Of a stretch of 64,000 nt of DNA, positions 52,101 to 63,469 are shown one piece after another. Origin of the DNA: Salticus scenicus (taxonomy: Eukaryota; Arthropoda; Arachnida; Araneae; Salticidae); contig OZ005649.1 in the NCBI GenBank assembly GCA_963930645.1, positions 81,143,126-81,207,125 on the forward strand. Reading direction: 5' to 3'. Every line of letters begins with the position of its first letter. Position 1 is the stretch's first letter. The notes under the pieces were generated by a model. It was not told the DNA's origin and ran no database searches. It saw only the letters and a program-made list of their open reading frames with translations. Made by a program: the position numbers and the translations under genes.

Positions 52101-53543
52101 TATATGTTTTTGCTTTGTTTTTAGATCTAGGAAAGCTGCAACAAACATTTTAAAATTGTTTATGAATTACACGAGCGAAAAGCATCTGGAATACTTACTT
52201 TATTCCTCAGACTGAACTATCGTTGGATCTTTTTGTGAACATGAATCAACAAATGAGCCAAATGGCATGATAGCTTTCCAATGAAAAAGTTCTCACATTT
52301 GGTTATTTACTAAATTACTCTCCCGATTCAACATTTTTAAACATGATTCACTACTAAATGTTCAGAAAATCGAGTGATGCGAATTCGGATTTTTAATTAA
52401 AAAAGTAGAAGAACTGAAAATGACATAAGTGTGTTTAAGTAGAGTTTAAAGAAATGAATACAATACAAATTCCTTCGAATGTCAGTATGAAACACACGCA
52501 TCATATAAATACGTATTCATAAACATGTGTTACCTAAGTATTACACACTTACATAATATATACGCATTAGACAAACATATTTTTGCGTTCTCGGGGTTCG
52601 TGAATTGTCTGTGAATGAAAGACGAACATTGCAGAGGTTTAAAAATTTATTTAGAGAATATTCCGGAAGATTACCCTAACAGCACAAAATGTTCCAGAAA
52701 CGTAACAATCACATAGCACTAAAACATTATAAACATTTCAGGAACTTTTAAAAACGTTCAGATTGCTTTCCGATTAGTTTCAAAAACGTAGAAATGTCCG
52801 CGATCGTAACAAAATCAGATATGTAAAAAAAAACGTTACAATCACTTAACAGATAGAAAAGGAAAAAGAGCGAATGTTTCAGAAAGGTATCAGAGAGCAT
52901 TCTTAATAGGGTGGTTCGAAAAAATTGATTTTTTTATTTCAGAATCGCGTTACCTCTCAAAAGTTGTAGTTTGGTATCCTCAATTGGGGAAAAATAAAAA
53001 AATAAAATTCTAAGTTGACATCAGTTCGCGCATGAGGCTGAAAGTTTGAAAAAATATGTTAAAAATTGAAATTTTCAAAAAATAATAAAATTAGTTTTTT
53101 TTTGTAATTTTTTATAATGCAACAGCCATAAAATGTTAGTATATAGCGCAATTTCAACAACAACAAAAAAATATATATATATATAACTTTTAAATGATGT
53201 ATTCTATTCGCGCATGAGGCTTAAAATTTGAAAAAAAATGTCAAAAACTGAACATGAACAGTAATTGACCGGCAAGCGCTAAGTTGGCGCCGCGCAGTCG
53301 CATTCTTATTCCACCGCCGACTTGTCTAGACAGTAGACACATTCTAGTAGATAGTTTAAAGGCTTTGCTCTCACTTTGTCAGTCAGTTAGTAGCCGCTAA
53401 GCAAGTAGCATCTTTAATTTGTAACTGTAAGTGAATCACAAAGTGCAGCGTGTTTTGCTTTGAGTAGATTAATTTGTAAAGTTATTGGAGATTTTTATGC
53501 TCAAGTTTTGTTATATTGTTCTCCTTTCTCCAAATAATAAATA

Positions 53544-55085
53544 ATGAGACCCCCGAAAACTTCTAAACGCTTAAGTGTTCGTCCGTTTTTCGGTGCATCA
53601 AAAGCGTTAAGTCAAACGCTTAAGTGTTTGTCCGTTTTTCGGTGCACCAAAAGCGTTAAGTCAAAGTGTTTTACCCACATGTGCAGATGTTTTGTTCTGT
53701 ATCAAAATCTGTAAAAAACGAATCTTTTTCAAAGATTTCAGATTGCATTGCTGCTCAAATAGAAGAACTGTACTGTAAAGCTTCTATACCAACGGTCAGT
53801 CATGAACGTATTGTTAAATTGATAAAGGATTACCATAATAAGTACTACACATTAAGAAAGTCATTTAGAGCCTGGAGGAAAGTATCTGGGACATTTGACA
53901 CGTCCAAGGGCCACTGGAAGTGAAATAGCTAATAGTATCTTTTGCTATTTAGAAAACAATAACTTTGGTTATGTTAAGCTTGTTGCAGTTGGATGTGACG
54001 GAACAGCGACCAACGCAGGATGGAAAAACGGTGTTATTCGCAACCTTGAGCTTAAACTTGGTCGTCCTTTACAATGGCTTATATGTTTATTACATTTCAA
54101 ATAATTTCCGTTGAGACATTTTGAAAGTGTAGATGGTGATACTACAGGACCCACACGTTGTCAAGAAGTTGACTGACTGTAAAAAACTCCCTGTTGCTAA
54201 TTTTGAAACGATTAATAGTGAGGAGATAAATGTGACCAAAACTGACTTAAGCAAGGACCAACAGTATTTACTTAATATTTATCGAGCAGTCAAGACAGGA
54301 AGTGTGCGCCAGATCTCGCTGTGAAAGATCCTGGTTCTCTTAGTAACTCTAGGTGGTTAACTTGTGCAAATAGGATCTTAAGACTATATATTTCTGAAGT
54401 AAAATCTTCTGACGATATTAAACTGCTGGTCAGCTATATTATGAAGATATACGCTCCAGTATGGTTTGGAACTAAAATGCATCCCTCTGTAAAGTTTGGA
54501 GCAGTTCACGTGTTTAAATTAGTACAGAAGACAAGACAGCTGCCCGACAGGGTACGTAAAATAATTCATCCTGTCATTTAGAGGAATGCGTATTTTTGTC
54601 ATCCCGAAAATCTTTTAATTACAATGGTACTAGATGAGAGAGTGCACGTAAGACAGCTAGCTGTTCGAAGATTGCTAAAAGCAAGAAAACAAGGACCAAA
54701 AGGGAAATCGGTGCGAACTTTTCAACCACCGACCATAAATTTTGCAGCTTCAAATTACAATGAACTTATTGATTGGTCCAAGTGCAAACTAACACCTCCT
54801 CCAATAATGAGCAATGTGTCAGCGCACAGCCTAGAAGAACTTATTAATACTAATGTTCTCCCAGAGTTCGAGGTAATTAAATTTCCTTGCCACACGCAAA
54901 GTGTCGAAAGAATTGTAAAGCTCGTAACAGAATCTTGTACTAAAGTATATGGAGAAGAGAACAGGGATTGTTTCATAAAGACAGTTTTGCTCTCAAGGTC
55001 AACTATGCCATCATTTGACTATAAATCTCAATTTAAATCATTGCCAACACATTTGAGGAATCTTAAAGACACAAAAAATAGGTAA
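53544..55085 (+). pseudogene. hAT-like transposase, frameshifted
   Basis: Begins at ATG 53544 (MRPPKTSKRLSVRPFFGA). A 50-bp tandem duplication (about 53566-53665) shifts the frame at once. The following pieces are in changing frames: CIAAQIEELYCKASIPTVSH, then VAVGCDGTATNAGWKNGVI with a catalytic-type Asp, LGRPLQWLICLLH (C/H pair), DLSKDQQYLLNIYRAV, SRWLTCANRILRLY (RW motif), YAPVWFGTKMHPSVKFGA, an in-frame TAG after HPVI, NAYFCHPENLL, and a C-terminal PCHTQSVERIVKLVTE. The Asp, C..H and RW landmarks fit a hAT-type RNase H fold with an insertion domain. The part before GCDGT that should hold the first Asp is missing. Family naming is inference. Confidence 0.65.
53566..53665 (+). repeat. 50-bp tandem duplication in the transposase
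   Basis: Two near-identical 50-bp units (C/T at two positions), each with CGCTTAAGTGTT, GTCCGTTTTTCGGTGCA and AAAAGCGTTAAGTC. Since 50 is not a multiple of 3, it breaks the frame after the start codon. Confidence 0.85.
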
Positions 55086-55965
55086 AATCTATAAATCATT
55101 TTGTAATTAGCTATGACATGCAATGTTATTATATACATATAAATGTGTGTGTAACTATACTTGTACGTATAATACTGTGATAAAAGGTTATATTCAACAA
55201 ATTTAGAATTTTTAAAATACTTTTGAAACGTAAATATGTCACGTATGTATTATTGTATATTAAACACGTAAATTTCAAATTTTGGGCGATTTTAGCCCAA
55301 TTTAAGGCGCATGCGCGAACTAAAAATATTATGTAAAAGCTATAAAATATTTTTTTAGGTTCAAACTACGCTATATACTGACAATTTATGGCTGTTGCAT
55401 TATAAAAAATTTAAAAAAAAACTAATTTTGTTATTTTTGAAAATTTTAATTTTTAACATATTTTTTCAAACTTTAAGCCTCGTGCGCGAACTGAAGATGT
55501 CAACTTAGAATTTTTTTTTTTTTTTTTTCCCAATTGAGGATATTAAACTACAACTTTTGAGAGGTAACGCGATTCCGAAATAAATAAATCGATTTTTTCG
55601 AACCACCCTAATTCTTAAATGTGTTACGTTTTTGAAAGATTGTAAGCTTTTTGCAATATAACTGAAACATTCTGTGCTGTATGGGTACAGGTCTGTAAAC
55701 CCAGTATCAACTTCAGTTTCACCAGAAAACACAACTTAAATAATAACTGACAACATAAAATCACAGCATAAACTAAAGCATTGTTTTAACATACAGCGAT
55801 AGGCTGCAATTCAACGGTAGAGATTTAGTCAAGCGGAGTTTTCTGTCCAGTGACGTCTTAGTGAGAATCTAATCTCAGTGTCCGGAACGGGACCTCTTTT
55901 ATATCCTACTATTAATTCAGAATTTTACAGTAATTTACGTAATAATCGAGTTTTAGCTTAGACAA

Positions 55966-56170
55966 CTGGTATATCGATAATAAGGGTTATTTCACCAAGG
56001 TCGCCAAAATAGTCGTCAAGGAGCGATAAAATGGTAAAATTTGTCACCACAAGCCCATTATGTACCCTGGTGAAACTGGTTTTTAAAAGAAAAGAACTTT
56101 TTAAAAGCCGAAACAAACTAGAAATGCAGAAAATTGTCATTTTATATTCTGGTTAAGCCTCTTAGAATGA
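55966..56170 (+). repeat. Dispersed repeat, copy B
   Basis: Counterpart of 32185-32400 with the same block order (TGGTATATCGATAATAAG, CGCCAAAATAG, GAAATGCAGAAAA, AAGCCTCTTAGAA). Followed by a T run at about 56191-56216. Confidence 0.55.
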
Positions 56171-56343
56171 AATTACATAAAAATAACTAGTTTTTTTTTT
56201 TTTTTTTTTTTTTTTTGCAAATTTGCAAATTTGCACCTATTCGTAACGCACACGAATTTCATAGATCTATTACATAAATATACACATTATACATACGCAT
56301 TATATTTATGAAAGCACATACATAACCTGCAAAACGCAAAACC

Positions 56344-56859
56344 TTTCTTACGCAACCAAAAAAGGATTGATGTCAAATTTCACCACCGCTATTTATTCGC
56401 GGAAACTCAATGCCTTGTTTAATAAAAATCTGCCAATAACTCTGCATTTATCTTTCTAATAAATCCCAATCTCTTCCAACATTCCTTGCTATCTGCGTTA
56501 GTTTTTTGGCTGCATTATAAAGTTATAATTGCAAGTATTTTTACGACGGGGTGCGCGTCCCCTATGTAGAAGTTTAAATTAATAAAAATTTAGTTAGTAA
56601 AGATTAAAATATTATTTACGCACCCAGTAGCAAAAATACTTTAAATTATAACTTTATAATGCAGCCAAAAAGCTGACACAGATAACAAGGAATGTTGAAA
56701 GATATTGGGATTTATCAGAAAGATTGATCAGAGTTAAAGGATTTGTCAGAGTTATTGGCAGATCTTTATGAAGGAAGGCATTCAGTTCCAGGGAATAAAT
56801 AGCGGTGGCGAAAATTTATATCAATCTCTTTTTTTTTTTTTTTTTTTTGCTGCGTAAGA
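56344..56859. mobile_element. 516-bp foldback element
   Basis: Arms of about 210 bp: TTTCTTACGCA at the left pairs with TGCGTAAGAAA at the right, then GGATTGAT/ATCAATCT, CACCGCTATTTATT/AATAAATAGCGGTG, TCCCAATCTCTTCCAACATTCC and its partner, and GGCTGCATTATAAAGTTATA and its partner. The centre has GGGGTGCGCGTCCCC, itself palindromic. No coding. Confidence 0.8.
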
Positions 56860-56929
56860 AACGTAAGAGTTTCTGCTGGGCGGTGAGTTTTACAATAGTA
56901 TTGTTTTTTATGAGATATGTTTTTCATAA

Positions 56930-57345
56930 GTGATCTAAAATACCAATCTTTTAAATATATATATATATATTTAAATAATGAAAAGTATTTAAAGGTATTT
57001 TTTAGAGTTTAATTTTTCTAATTAAATACAAAATGTTTTTAAAGATATAATTATGAATGTAAAGTATATTGAAGATCAAAAGATGTAATGGGAAAATAGA
57101 TTTATGAAGTTTTTAAAGTCTATGAAAATCCCATGATATTTTTGCTGTTTATATTTGAATTTACATTCTAAATGCTTTTTTGGGGATAGAATTTCATTTT
57201 TTTCACTTATCAAATATCAATATAAGTTATATGTTCTCAGGAAAATCGCTTCGAATAAGTTTTTTGAAAGAACGCCTATTTAGTGAAATGTTCTGTAATT
57301 TAGAAAATTATTTTTATATATATATATATTTTTTTTTAATGCTTA
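56930..57345. other. AT-rich spacer with (TA)n tracts
   Basis: Short (TA)n tracts near 56955 and 57316. Nothing else supported. Confidence 0.5.
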
Positions 57346-57350
57346 ACAAT

Positions 57351-57380
57351 CAGAGGTCGTTGCGGTCACTTTTCTGATTA

Positions 57381-57419
<39 letters not shown>

Positions 57420-57510
57420 TGATAGATTGTTGCAGTTATTTTTAATTGAAATAAAAGAGTGTGCTTCATAAAAATAGTGATATTGAAAAAAGTGACTGCG
57501 CTGACCACTG
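57351..57510. mobile_element. 160-bp MITE
   Basis: Ends CAGAGGTCGTTGCGGTCACT and (reverse complement of the right end) CAGTGGTCAGCGCAGTCACT are inverted partners. The centre is a (TA)n tract at 57383-57410. No coding. Confidence 0.65.
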
Positions 57511-57519
57511 AACTAGTAT

Positions 57520-58366
57520 ATTACTCTCTATATCAAAAATACGCTTAATTTTTCCCGTAATTAAATATTTTACAAATTAAATGCATTCTATTCAGCATAC
57601 AGTGTTTCAAATATTCTATTATCTTATTTAATTAACACAAGAATTAATAAATTTGTTTTATGTATCACAACATAGTGAACTAAGTTTGTAGTTATTTTTC
57701 CAGTAAAAATATTTATTGGAGACCCACAAAGCAAATATTTCAAGATTTTATCTGATATACATTAGCGGCTTCTAAATGTTTTCGTCATTAGCAGAGGGAA
57801 ATATCGATTTTTCAGACGTAAATTGATTTACACATTGGTTTTAATTCTTTTTTACCTTTGTCTGCAACTAGTTTCAATTAAAATAATTCTTTCGATGATT
57901 CTATGTAATTAGAAATAATTTCTGCTCAGTTCATTCATCATTTGAAAATGTTACTTTAAATTATTTCTTCTGAATCATCTTTAAGCAAACTTTATGCCTA
58001 TGCTTTATTACTTTATGCCACACATTAAATTGAATAAGAAAAAAAATCTCAGGCGGCTGCAGAATGCGTATGAAATATAAGTACCGACAAAATAAAAAAC
58101 AATATTTAGAAATTACCTCCATATTTATTAATCAATGATACTTTCGTTAGGTATCATAAAACTAATTTCATAAGTGTCATACATTTTGAGTTGAATTTCT
58201 TGTTAGTTTCAGTTAATTGTCTGATATATTATAAACTTTCTTCTTTCTAATATTTGTAATTAGTATTGCAAGTAAATATTTAAGACCTTTTTTATTTTTA
58301 TTTTGCTCATCAAAAGATTTTTATTTTACTCATTCAAAAGATTTTTATTTTATTCAGCATCATTTT

Positions 58367-58402
<36 letters not shown>

Positions 58403-59440
58403 TAAACGATTCTTAGATTTATGTTCATTTTCCTTTATATTCTACTCAGTTAAGATTATACTAATTGCTATTTATAACTCATAATACCACCTGGTATACT
58501 CACCTGGCATATAAATTACAAGGATCGTTTTCAATAATTATTTCTAGCTACTGCTGCACCAAATATTGTTTCTGTTTTTAAAACTTAATTATCTTTCTTA
58601 CAAACCCGATACAGCATATTTACATTCTTAAATTTTCTTACAGTTACAGTCTTAATTTTTCTAATAAAAAAGTAATTCTTCTAAAATATATTCATCCAAA
58701 TTAAACTTCTTAAATAATAAAATATGGATGGGTCTCACCTAAAAGCTTTTATCGCAATAGGTCCGGATGTGGAAGGTGGCAGCTATGATCCATTAACAAA
58801 AACTTGATGAAACTAGAGCACTGCTTAGATGGGAAAACAGAATTTAATGGTTTGTTAGCATACATGTAAAACGAAACAGAACAAAAAACTATTTACAGTT
58901 AAATATTAAAATTATTTCTTAACATTAAAGTCTTAAATTCTAATTAGTTTATAATTGTTCATTCTTAACTTAAGTTATGAAAGTTTTAATTGTTCTGTTT
59001 TAGGACCGGGCGTCTGAAAACAAAACGATCTTCACGTAGCCCCATTCCTATTCAAGGTCCTTTTCTGTTTTGATTCTAAAACACATCTCTCGATTACTTC
59101 TCATTTCAAATCTAAAGAGTGGCGCAATCAAAAAAAGAAGCAGGCCCCACTTTGTCTGGACAGTCATTTGTTCTGAAAACAGAAGAATGAACGGGGAATT
59201 CCCGACACTAGCAGTAAAATTACACATATTCGAATGTGCAGAAAAACAGGTGTTGCTGGTGTATAAAATTTAAGGAAGGTTTAATTATTTTTATATTAAG
59301 TAATTTTAAAGAAAGTTCAAAAAAAAATAATAATAAAAATAATTAAGTTTTACGGTTTTGCTACAAAGCAGAATAAAGACATTGTTCTTTTAAAAAAATG
59401 CATTTGTCATAGATTATTATTATTATTTTTTTAATTAAAT
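57520..59440. other. AT-rich stretch without a supportable gene
   Basis: A T run at about 58370-58399. Minus-strand donor-like GTGAG sites at about 58500 and 58731 follow short open stretches, but no consistent phase chain could be built. Confidence 0.4.
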
Positions 59441-59444
59441 CATG

Positions 59445-60258
59445 GTAGGGAAGTGTGAGAAGTAACATGCAAATTACGAAATAGAATGTAACATTTTTGA
59501 TTAAATATTCCAACGAACATATTTCTTGTTACGCGCTTTATTATGTAAGCAAAAAATTTCTTTAACAAAAAAAGTGGTGACAAAATAGGCGGAATTCTCT
59601 CATCCTTGAAAGTATCCTGAAAAAAAAAAAAAAAAAAAAAAAAGGCGGGAGCTACAACCTCTGCTACAGCTTCTCTGAGTCAGAAGAATGGGTATAATGC
59701 TTAATTTGCCAAATATGAGCACACATTAAATATGTGAGAGGGAACATGAACATTATATCTTTGTTTTGTATTAACTTCACTTCTGACAAAGAGTGACTTC
59801 TATATTGATTAGATAATTAATTTTATGTCTATTTTACTATAATCCATTTGATATAATTAATTGTTACTATACCAAGAGGTATAATTTAATATTACTTATT
59901 TATTGAATTTTTTTTAATTATCATTATTATTAATAAATTAATAAATTATTGATAGCAAAAACATTTTGAAATTTTGTTGTTTTTTATCATTAGAATTTCC
60001 CTCATAACTGTTACAATTTGCCCCACATGTGTTACAATATGCCCCAAATACGGGGCAAATTGTAACTGGCAAAGAATTTTGAAAAAAATATGTTTTATGC
60101 TAAAATTAGCAAAATTAACGAAAGTTTTTCTTAGGAATATGATATAGATGAATACGTATGTTTTGGGAAAACAGTAATTATAAACAGGTCAACGTAAGTA
60201 CATTTCAAAATATAATTATTCTCTAAAAACTGTTACAACCAGCCCCACGCTTCCCTAC
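59445..60258. mobile_element. Non-autonomous TIR element (GTAGGGAAG ends)
   Basis: GTAGGGAAGTGTG at 59445 pairs with the reverse complement GTAGGGAAGCGTGGGG ending at 60258. The right end carries GTTACAA-GCCCC words in tandem, with GTTACAATTTGCCCC at 60010-60024 and its perfect 15-bp inverted copy at 60052-60066. An A run lies at 59621-59642. No transposase frame. Confidence 0.55.
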
Positions 60259-60259
60259 A

Positions 60260-60850
60260 TCTGCCAAACATAAGGTTTAATCAAAAACCTTCAAAAACTA
60301 AATAACTCACAAGAATATTAAGGGATCAACAAGCGATTTGATCGAAAAATTAATTACTTGAAAAGAAATGTCACTTATTTAAACGAACTTTATTTAAATA
60401 AAATGCACTATTAAAGATAAACGCTGTGAAATTCAAACATTTTACGGTAGCTATATATATGTTTGAATATTATTTCTACAACTTTTCAAATTGTTGGATT
60501 TTTTTTTTTTTTTTTTGGACCACTTATTCCAGAAAATTCTTAATTAATTTAATTTATTCTAAACAAATATGTTTGTGTTAATAAGCATCTCACTGGTCTG
60601 TTTTAAGAAATTAAATAATTGATAGAGAAATATACGGTACTTATGATTTAAAGTCTGACTAAATTTACTAATCTCAAGGTGTTCAAACAATTCTATTTTC
60701 CAAAATAAAAATTCAAGTTTTACGGCTCAGTTTTATATTCAGGCTGGGCAGCTTTACTATAGAAACCATACAGCGACCGTTTTGCCGCCATGTTGACGAT
60801 GTATTTTAATTTATTTTTTATATAATCATTTTGGCATAATTAAAAAAACA
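60260..60850. other. AT-rich stretch
   Basis: No supported feature apart from a T run at about 60500-60516. Confidence 0.5.
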
Positions 60851-60856
60851 AAAGTA

Positions 60857-61364
60857 CAGGGTGATTATAATTAAAGTTACGATTTCAAAACGCTATAATA
60901 TTAAAACTACGCATCAGAGCCATGTGTTATTTTACCTGAGCAATCGTGTGGCAATGAAAGTTTGTTTGGTGGAGGAAAAAAGTAGTTCCAACATGTTCCT
61001 ATAGATGGCGCTGTCAGGGCAATGTGAGGGGAAACGCCTAAATGGACTCATTAAACACAGGAATGTTATCAACAACACAATGGAATAGCAAGAAACAATA
61101 GACTTCAAGAGTTTACTACAATTTTGTTAGCAAAAAGATAAGAATACGTGTCTACAGCGGTAACAGTCATAATGAAAAGAGAAAAAGACGAGCTTCATGA
61201 AACAAATACTTTACGGATAATTAACGGCACAATTTGGAACTACCTGTTCTTTTTTTTTCCCTACAAACAAAATTTCATCGCCTTACGATTGCTCTGGTAA
61301 AATATCAAATCGCCCCTTAAAATTATAGTGTTTTGAAATCATAACTTTAATTATAATCACCCTG
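60857..61364. mobile_element. 508-bp MITE with TA duplications
   Basis: The left end CAGGGTGATTATAATTAAAG and right end (reverse complement identical over this length) are each flanked by TA (60855-60856, 61365-61366). The arms continue TTA(C/T)GATTTCAAAAC(G/A)CTATAAT. The interior has no transposase, only a GATGGCGCTGT word common in arthropod elements. The TIR style is that of Tc1/mariner relatives. Confidence 0.85.
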
Positions 61365-61369
61365 TACAT

Positions 61370-62760
61370 AATTTCATCATACTCCTTATTATTACGTTTT
61401 TCAGTCAATTTATTACAAAAGTTCATATTTTGTTAAAATCTTTAAAGTACTGCTAGGTTTAAATGACGCTTGCAAAGATTGTAAAAATGCATCTTTTAAA
61501 AATAGATTTTTTTTCATAAAATAATCTCATCAGACAAATGTCGTAATTATTATTATTATTATTATGATTATTATTAAATCACTGAACTGAGTCCATTTGC
61601 TTAAATATTGTTTATGGATTATTTGTTATGCTCGCACATTCTATTAACTCACTATCGTATCCTTTCTACAAAATTTAATCATAACTAGTCCACGTTAGAA
61701 AAATATTATATAGATACATCATTTTTGGATTTTTCTCAATGCTCTATGAGAATATTATTCTGATTGATTTAAAATAATGTATTTAAATAATGTTATTCAT
61801 AATATTTAAAAAAATAACGTACCCAATTTTGTCTTAACCCATTGTAAACCACCGGGACTTTAAAGTCCCATGAAAAAAATTTCTCAGTATAGTCTAAATT
61901 TACTACACGATTTCACTGGAACTGCAAAGTCCCTATAGTTAAAGCTTTCCCTATAGTTAAAATATAGTTTAAGCTAAATTTAATATGATATGTTTCTCAT
62001 GCAGCAAAGAAATATAATAAATAATCCGATGTGTCACTCACACGACTTTCTCGTACTCTAAAATTTAACACTAAAAGTACAGATTGGATATTAAAGGTTA
62101 AGATAACGAGTACTGTTATGTAAACCTATGTTAAAACAATTCAAATTAGGCTTCGGAACAGCTGTATTTGACAAATAATTCTGTGTTAGGAGGGCTACGG
62201 CCCCCCTCAACTTCCGTTTCATTATTGTATCTACATTTATATAGAATTCAAATCTGTTATTAAGTTCAAAAGTGTATTTAAAATTTTTTAGACAACTTTC
62301 ACACGCATCATTCCTTGAAACTTATCAATCTTGAAAAAACTTTTCTAGTATTTTTTTAGTACAAACTTTTTTAGTACAAAAGCATTAACTTCAAAATACA
62401 TCATGTGAAATTATTCGTTTTTAATTTACTCTAACAGACGCAGTCAAAGATCAAATTATAAAACTTGACTTCGCTCTTCAGGAAGCCTCAAAACGTGTAA
62501 ATATACAAAAAAAAGATGAATATTTATAACCATTTGATGAATATTTATCTTAAAAAAATACATTATTTATCATATGGCTATGAGGACTTAATTTCAGTTT
62601 CTGAGCTGCTTAAAATATTATAGTAAAGCACTTCCATTTACAAATAAAAAAGAATGTTATGGCTTAAATGTTAGAAGCCCTGTATATATTCTGAAAGTTA
62701 TGAACACATAAATATTATCCTACATTAATAACACTTAGCACAACCTAAAGTACGCTTCCA
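61370..62760. other. AT-rich stretch
   Basis: (TTA)n at 61544-61575. A TTAACCC end-like word at 61834 is followed by GGGACTTTAAAGTCCC (61855-61872), which may be one end of a decayed piggyBac-type element. No opposite end was found and no gene is supported. Confidence 0.4.
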
Positions 62761-62796
62761 TCAATTTCCAAGTATTGTCGCATTATAATCTAATTC

Positions 62797-62860
62797 TTTT
62801 GTGTAGCCCTTTAAACGAACAATGGATGATTTCTATACCATATTCTACATGAAACATGTT
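62797..62860 (+). repeat. Dispersed repeat pair, copy 2
   Basis: Partner of 43875-43955 (GTGTAGCCCTTTAAAC and ACCATATTC blocks). Confidence 0.5.
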
Positions 62861-62932
62861 TTTATGCATATACAAAATATATATTCGTTTCATTTGTTTT
62901 AGTGCAGTCTATAGTTGTTAAACTCTACTTAC

Positions 62933-63001
62933 CTGCAATTTCCCCATTAGACGTAATATATCTGAATTCTATATTCCCTGTACACGAGCCATTTGCTTTA
63001 T
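62933..63001 (-). other. Candidate exon of an unseen minus-strand gene
   Basis: Read on the minus strand, TTTTCGTTGAG is a possible acceptor. It is followed by 69 nt open in one frame (KANGSCTGNIEFRYITSNGE) and then a consensus donor GTAAGT. The encoded text looks protein-like with one cysteine. No neighbouring exon could be joined in phase, so this may be chance. Confidence 0.2.
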
Positions 63002-63084
63002 CTCAACGAAAATCTTAGTATAGCATTCCTATATCACACACATTTAGAATATCAAGTTTGGATTCTCTGCTGCTATTTTTTCTT

Positions 63085-63265
63085 GATATATGCTGATAAC
63101 AGACAGACACACATACACGCACACACACATAGACCAACCGCTAAAAACACGATTTTGCGTATTCAGGGCGCCTTAAAAGGTTTAAATATAACAAGAACTC
63201 ACTTTCAAAAATTTGACCCAAGAACAGTATTTTCTCTGCGTTATGATTAAGAGAAAGTAAAAATT
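63085..63265 (+). repeat. Retroelement-like tail with (CA)n tract
   Basis: Shares block order with 42540-42705: CA-rich tract, CCGCTAAAAACACGATTTTG, CAGGGCGCCTTAAAAGG, then GAAAGTAAAAA. An identical architecture in two places argues for a dispersed element, probably non-LTR derived. Confidence 0.5.
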
Positions 63266-63469
63266 TTCAAACTATTTTTCGAAAAATAAGGTAATTTGGG
63301 ATATAAAGATTTAAATAAATTAACTCTTTGAAATATTTTTTATTTTATTTTTTAATGTTTATAATTTGTATTTTAATTAATTACAATATGCATTTCTTCC
63401 AAAATTTTGATATTTTTATTTATTGAAAAGTTATTATTTTTAATGGCATCAGTGGTTACATTAAATATA

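Larger units (their letters stand above)
52907..55610 (+). mobile_element. hAT-like transposon, 2704 bp, with 8-bp TSD and ~330-bp TIRs
   Basis: Exact 8-bp target duplications ATTCTTAA at 52899-52906 and 55611-55618 directly flank the ends TAGGGTGGTTCG and CGAACCACCCTA. The inverted arms extend about 330 bp inward with moderate divergence. In each arm a (G/A)TTCGCGCATG-type block occurs twice (53024 and 53206; complement at 55304 and 55475), 172-182 bp apart. One transposase pseudogene lies between, in plus orientation. The 8-bp duplication and the transposase fit hAT; the long arms are unusual for it. Confidence 0.8.
52673..55690. mobile_element. Foldback MITE split by the hAT-like element
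   Basis: CCCTAACAGCACAAAATGTTC at about 52675 matches the reverse complement of GAAACATTCTGTGCTGTATGGG ending near 55687. After removing 52907-55610 and one target copy, a foldback element of about 300 bp remains, with GTAACA/TGTTAC-type internal words. Confidence 0.6.

Noticed and set aside
52899..55618. P-element assignment for the 2.7-kb element
   Set aside because: P elements also make 8-bp duplications, but no THAP-type finger is visible and the GCDGT, C..H and RW landmarks fit hAT better. Still not fully excluded.
58480..58800. Minus-strand exons ending at donor-like GTGAG near 58500 and 58731
   Set aside because: The frames contain stops or end within a few codons, and no phase-consistent chain to other exons exists.
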